Positions 62,467-64,000 of a DNA stretch of 64,000 bases are shown here, piece after piece. Each line of letters starts with the position of its first letter. Position 1 is the stretch's first letter. Location of the stretch: contig CALUOQ010000005.1 in NCBI GenBank assembly GCA_944322325.1, forward strand, positions 103,871 to 167,870, read 5' to 3'. Origin of the DNA: an uncultured Alloprevotella sp. Lineage in GTDB: Bacteria; Bacteroidota; Bacteroidia; Bacteroidales; Bacteroidaceae. Below the pieces are notes generated by a model. That model did no database searches and had not been told where the DNA came from. It saw only the letters and a program-made list of their open reading frames with translations. The position numbers and the translations under genes were made by a program.

Positions 62467-62880
62467 CTAAAACGTGAGCCGGCGGCTGCCGTCGGCCTCC
62501 TCGACGATGTCCACGCGCACGGCGTCGCCGGGCAACAGGTCCTCCACCAGTTCGGGCCACTCGATGAAGCAGAGCGCCCCGGAGTAGAAGTAGTCCTCGT
62601 AACCCATGTCGTAGACTTCCTCGAGCTTCTTGATGCGATAAAAGTCAAAGTGGTAAATCAGTTCGCCGGTGGTGGCAGAGCGATACTCGTTGACCAGCGC
62701 GAACGTAGGAGAAGTGACGGGGTCCTCGACGCCGAGCGCCTCACAGAGGGCCTTGATGAAAGTGGTTTTCCCGGCGCCCATCTTGCCATAGAAAGCAAAA
62801 AGGGTGTGTTCGCCCATAGCCTCGATGAAACGGCGGGCAGCGGCGGGCAACTCCGCCGGACTGGCTATCCGAATGTCCAT
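62467..62880 (-). CDS. tsaE: tRNA t6A biosynthesis ATPase TsaE
   Basis: This 137-residue P-loop protein has [21 protein letters not shown] (Walker A, residues 32-40), [10 protein letters not shown] and YHFDFYRI with the conserved Asp, and [13 protein letters not shown]. TsaE works with TsaB and TsaD to make threonylcarbamoyl-adenosine in tRNAs reading ANN codons. The start [10 protein letters not shown] at 62880 is used; the upstream extension crosses the promoter. A TACTTTTG box on - lies at 62910-62917. Confidence 0.93.
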   Translation of the reverse strand: MDIRIASPAELPAAARRFIEAMGEHTLFAFYGKMGAGKTTFIKALCEALGVEDPVTSPTFALVNEYRSATTGELIYHFDFYRIKKLEEVYDMGYEDYFYSGALCFIEWPELVEDLLPGDAVRVDIVEEADGSRRLTF

Positions 62881-62909
62881 AGTTATCCTTTCTTTTCGAT
62901 TAACGGCCG

Positions 62910-62917
62910 CAAAAGTA
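62910..62917 (-). promoter_or_regulatory. Bacteroidetes -7 box for tsaE
   Basis: On the minus strand this reads TACTTTTG, 30 nt before the tsaE start. Confidence 0.6.
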
Positions 62918-63023
62918 CGCATTTCCACGAGGGCGGCAAACGCCGTTAAGGACAAAATTGGCGCTATCCTGACCTTTTGCGGCACAGCGGAATAAGCGAC
63001 CTTTGCCAACAAATGAAACTTTT

Positions 63024-63845
63024 ATGGTAAACAGAGTTTTCGCACGGATAACGCGCGCCGCTCTGCTGAGTGCTTCTTTGTTCCTCACGGGCTGTGAAGT
63101 GATTGAATATCACCCCTACGACACGCGCATCAGCGGCGAGACGGACCTCAACCGCCGCAACATGGAGCGCATCGAGGCCGAGTGTCTCGGACGCGATACC
63201 ATCCGCTTTGCCGTCATCAGCGACACGCAGCGCTGGTACGACGAAACGCGCGCCGCCATCGACGCCATCAATGCCCGCGACAGCATTGACTTCGTCATCC
63301 ACTGCGGCGACCAGGCCGACTTCGGTCTGACGCGCGAATTCGAGTGGATGCGCGACGAACTGCTGCGCCTGCACGCCCCCTTCGTCTGCCTGCTGGGCAA
63401 TCACGACTGCCTCGGGACGGGCACCGACGTCTACCGCACCATCTACGGCACACCCAACTTCGCCTTCGACGCCGGTCCCGTGCATTTCCTCTGCCTCAAT
63501 ACGAACGCCTTCGAGTACGACTACTCCGTGCCCATCCCCGATTTTTCCTTCATCAGCGCCGACCGCGACGCCCTGCCCGCCACGACGCGGCGCACCGTCG
63601 TGGCGATGCACGCCCAGCCCTTCAGCGAACAGTTCAATAACAACGTGGCCGAGCTCTTCCAAGGTGAACTGCACAAGTACCCCGGGCTGGCCTTCTGCCT
63701 GAGCGGTCACGGCCACACCACCCAAGCCGTGGACCTCTACGGCGACGGTATATATTATTATGAGTGCACTTCGGCCAAAGGGCGGGAGTACTTGTTGTTC
63801 ACCCTGTCGGCACAAGGAATGACGTATGAAGCCATCCCGTACTAA
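63024..63845 (+). CDS. Calcineurin-like metallophosphoesterase lipoprotein
   Basis: This 273-residue predicted lipoprotein starts MVNRVFARITRAALLSASLF followed by LTGC, with Cys24 lipidated. The metallophosphoesterase core shows FAVISDTQRWYD, HCGDQADFGLTREFEWM, LLGNHDCLG, VVAMHAQPF and LSGHGHTTQA, which supply the Asp, Asn and His ligands of the dimetal site. It probably faces the periplasm or surface; the substrate is unknown. A TTG at 63003 would be an alternative start without a better signal. The next ORF overlaps its end by 20 nt. Confidence 0.9.
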   Translation: MVNRVFARITRAALLSASLFLTGCEVIEYHPYDTRISGETDLNRRNMERIEAECLGRDTIRFAVISDTQRWYDETRAAIDAINARDSIDFVIHCGDQADFGLTREFEWMRDELLRLHAPFVCLLGNHDCLGTGTDVYRTIYGTPNFAFDAGPVHFLCLNTNAFEYDYSVPIPDFSFISADRDALPATTRRTVVAMHAQPFSEQFNNNVAELFQGELHKYPGLAFCLSGHGHTTQAVDLYGDGIYYYECTSAKGREYLLFTLSAQGMTYEAIPY

Positions 63846-64000
63846 ACTGCTGGCCGCCCTCGCCCTCGCCCTGCCCCCGGCCGCGACGACCGTTGCGGCC
63901 GGAAATCCTGTCGCAGCGATAGAAAATCCTGTCGCAGCGATAGAAAATCCTGTCGCAGCGATAGAAAATCCTGTCGCAGCGATAGAAAATCCTGTCGCAG
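63826..64000 (+). CDS. Exported (NPVAAIE)n repeat protein, 5' part
   Basis: An ATG within the end of the phosphoesterase gene opens a frame that reaches the window edge without a stop. It starts MKPSRTKLLAALALALPPAA followed by TTVAAG, a plausible signal peptide, with an AAGGA ribosome-binding-like sequence 9 nt upstream. Then comes a run of the heptapeptide NPVAAIE, encoded by exact 21-nt repeats. The full length cannot be seen. It could be a surface or secreted repeat protein, or a non-coding satellite that happens to be open in this frame; the signal peptide and overlap favour coding. The repeat unit nearly equals half of the dispersed palindrome. Confidence 0.55.
   Translation, partial: MKPSRTKLLAALALALPPAATTVAAGNPVAAIENPVAAIENPVAAIENPVAAIENPVA
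63903..64000. repeat. 21-bp perfect tandem repeat, cut by the window edge
   Basis: Four complete identical units of AAATCCTGTCGCAGCGATAG plus A, and 14 nt of a fifth, are visible. The unit differs at one position from the stretch TCGCAGCGATAGAAATTCCT of the palindrome at 24301. It is a direct repeat with no spacers, so it is not a CRISPR array. Confidence 0.95.

Noticed and set aside
63903-64000. CRISPR array
   Set aside because: The 21-bp units are directly adjacent and identical, with no spacers and no cas genes nearby.

Overview
The window looks like chromosomal DNA of a GC-rich member of the Bacteroidales, most likely Prevotellaceae-like (inference). The evidence is: Bacteroidetes-type promoter boxes TAnnTTTG before many genes on both strands; type IX secretion (T9SS) C-terminal sorting signals; BspA-like leucine-rich repeats; a C10 (streptopain-like) protease; a dipeptidyl peptidase III with the HECLGH motif known from Bacteroides; an UpxY-led capsule locus; and the parA-parB-DUF5683-lytic transglycosylase-relA/spoT gene order. 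No rRNA, tRNA, CRISPR array, IS element or prophage was seen.

Layout. 1-6.5 kb: end of thiL, a small lipoprotein, dxs-trkA-trkH (isoprenoid precursor and potassium uptake), and a DUF2461 gene. 6.7-11.1 kb: four tandem DUF2807 (GIN-domain) secreted proteins, followed by dipeptidyl peptidase III and an AlkD-like protein. 13.8-19.9 kb: a short AraC regulator divergent from a cysteine desulfidase/serine dehydratase-like gene, a C10 protease, a radical SAM protein and tilS. 20-26.4 kb: an LRR-transglutaminase protein, a copper P-type ATPase and a T9SS surface protein. 26.6-40.8 kb, minus strand: a capsule/O-antigen-type locus starting at upxY, with Wzx, pyruvyltransferase, GT2, EpsG-type polymerase, Ugd, two GT4 enzymes, fnlABC for UDP-L-FucNAc, WbuB and WbuC. 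Its middle is clearly more AT-rich than its flanks. 41.1-43.4 kb: a decayed AbiEii-type toxin/antitoxin pair, a 23-bp tandem repeat and a second transglutaminase-LRR lipoprotein. 43.5-54.2 kb: purL, a small secreted repeat protein, and the relA/spoT-mltD-DUF5683-parB-parA block. 54.3-64 kb: surE-lpxB, an MG2-type secreted protein, a GH3 glycosidase, an MFS transporter, tsaE, a phosphoesterase lipoprotein, and the start of a repeat-encoding ORF cut by the window edge.

The most unusual signal is a dispersed palindromic repeat family with ACAAGT...ACTTGT ends and a TATCGC(A/T)(A/G)CGATAG-like core. There are two 59-nt copies, each exactly 17 nt after a stop codon (copA and relA/spoT), and one of these is a perfect 29-bp inverted repeat. 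A longer copy lies in the leader of the DUF2807 cluster. Another lies inside the reading frame that encodes the signal peptide of the C10 protease. At the right edge, a 21-nt direct repeat almost identical to half of the palindrome is reiterated in frame after a signal peptide, giving a (NPVAAIE)n protein. This suggests a mobile or amplifying palindrome that has twice become protein-coding.
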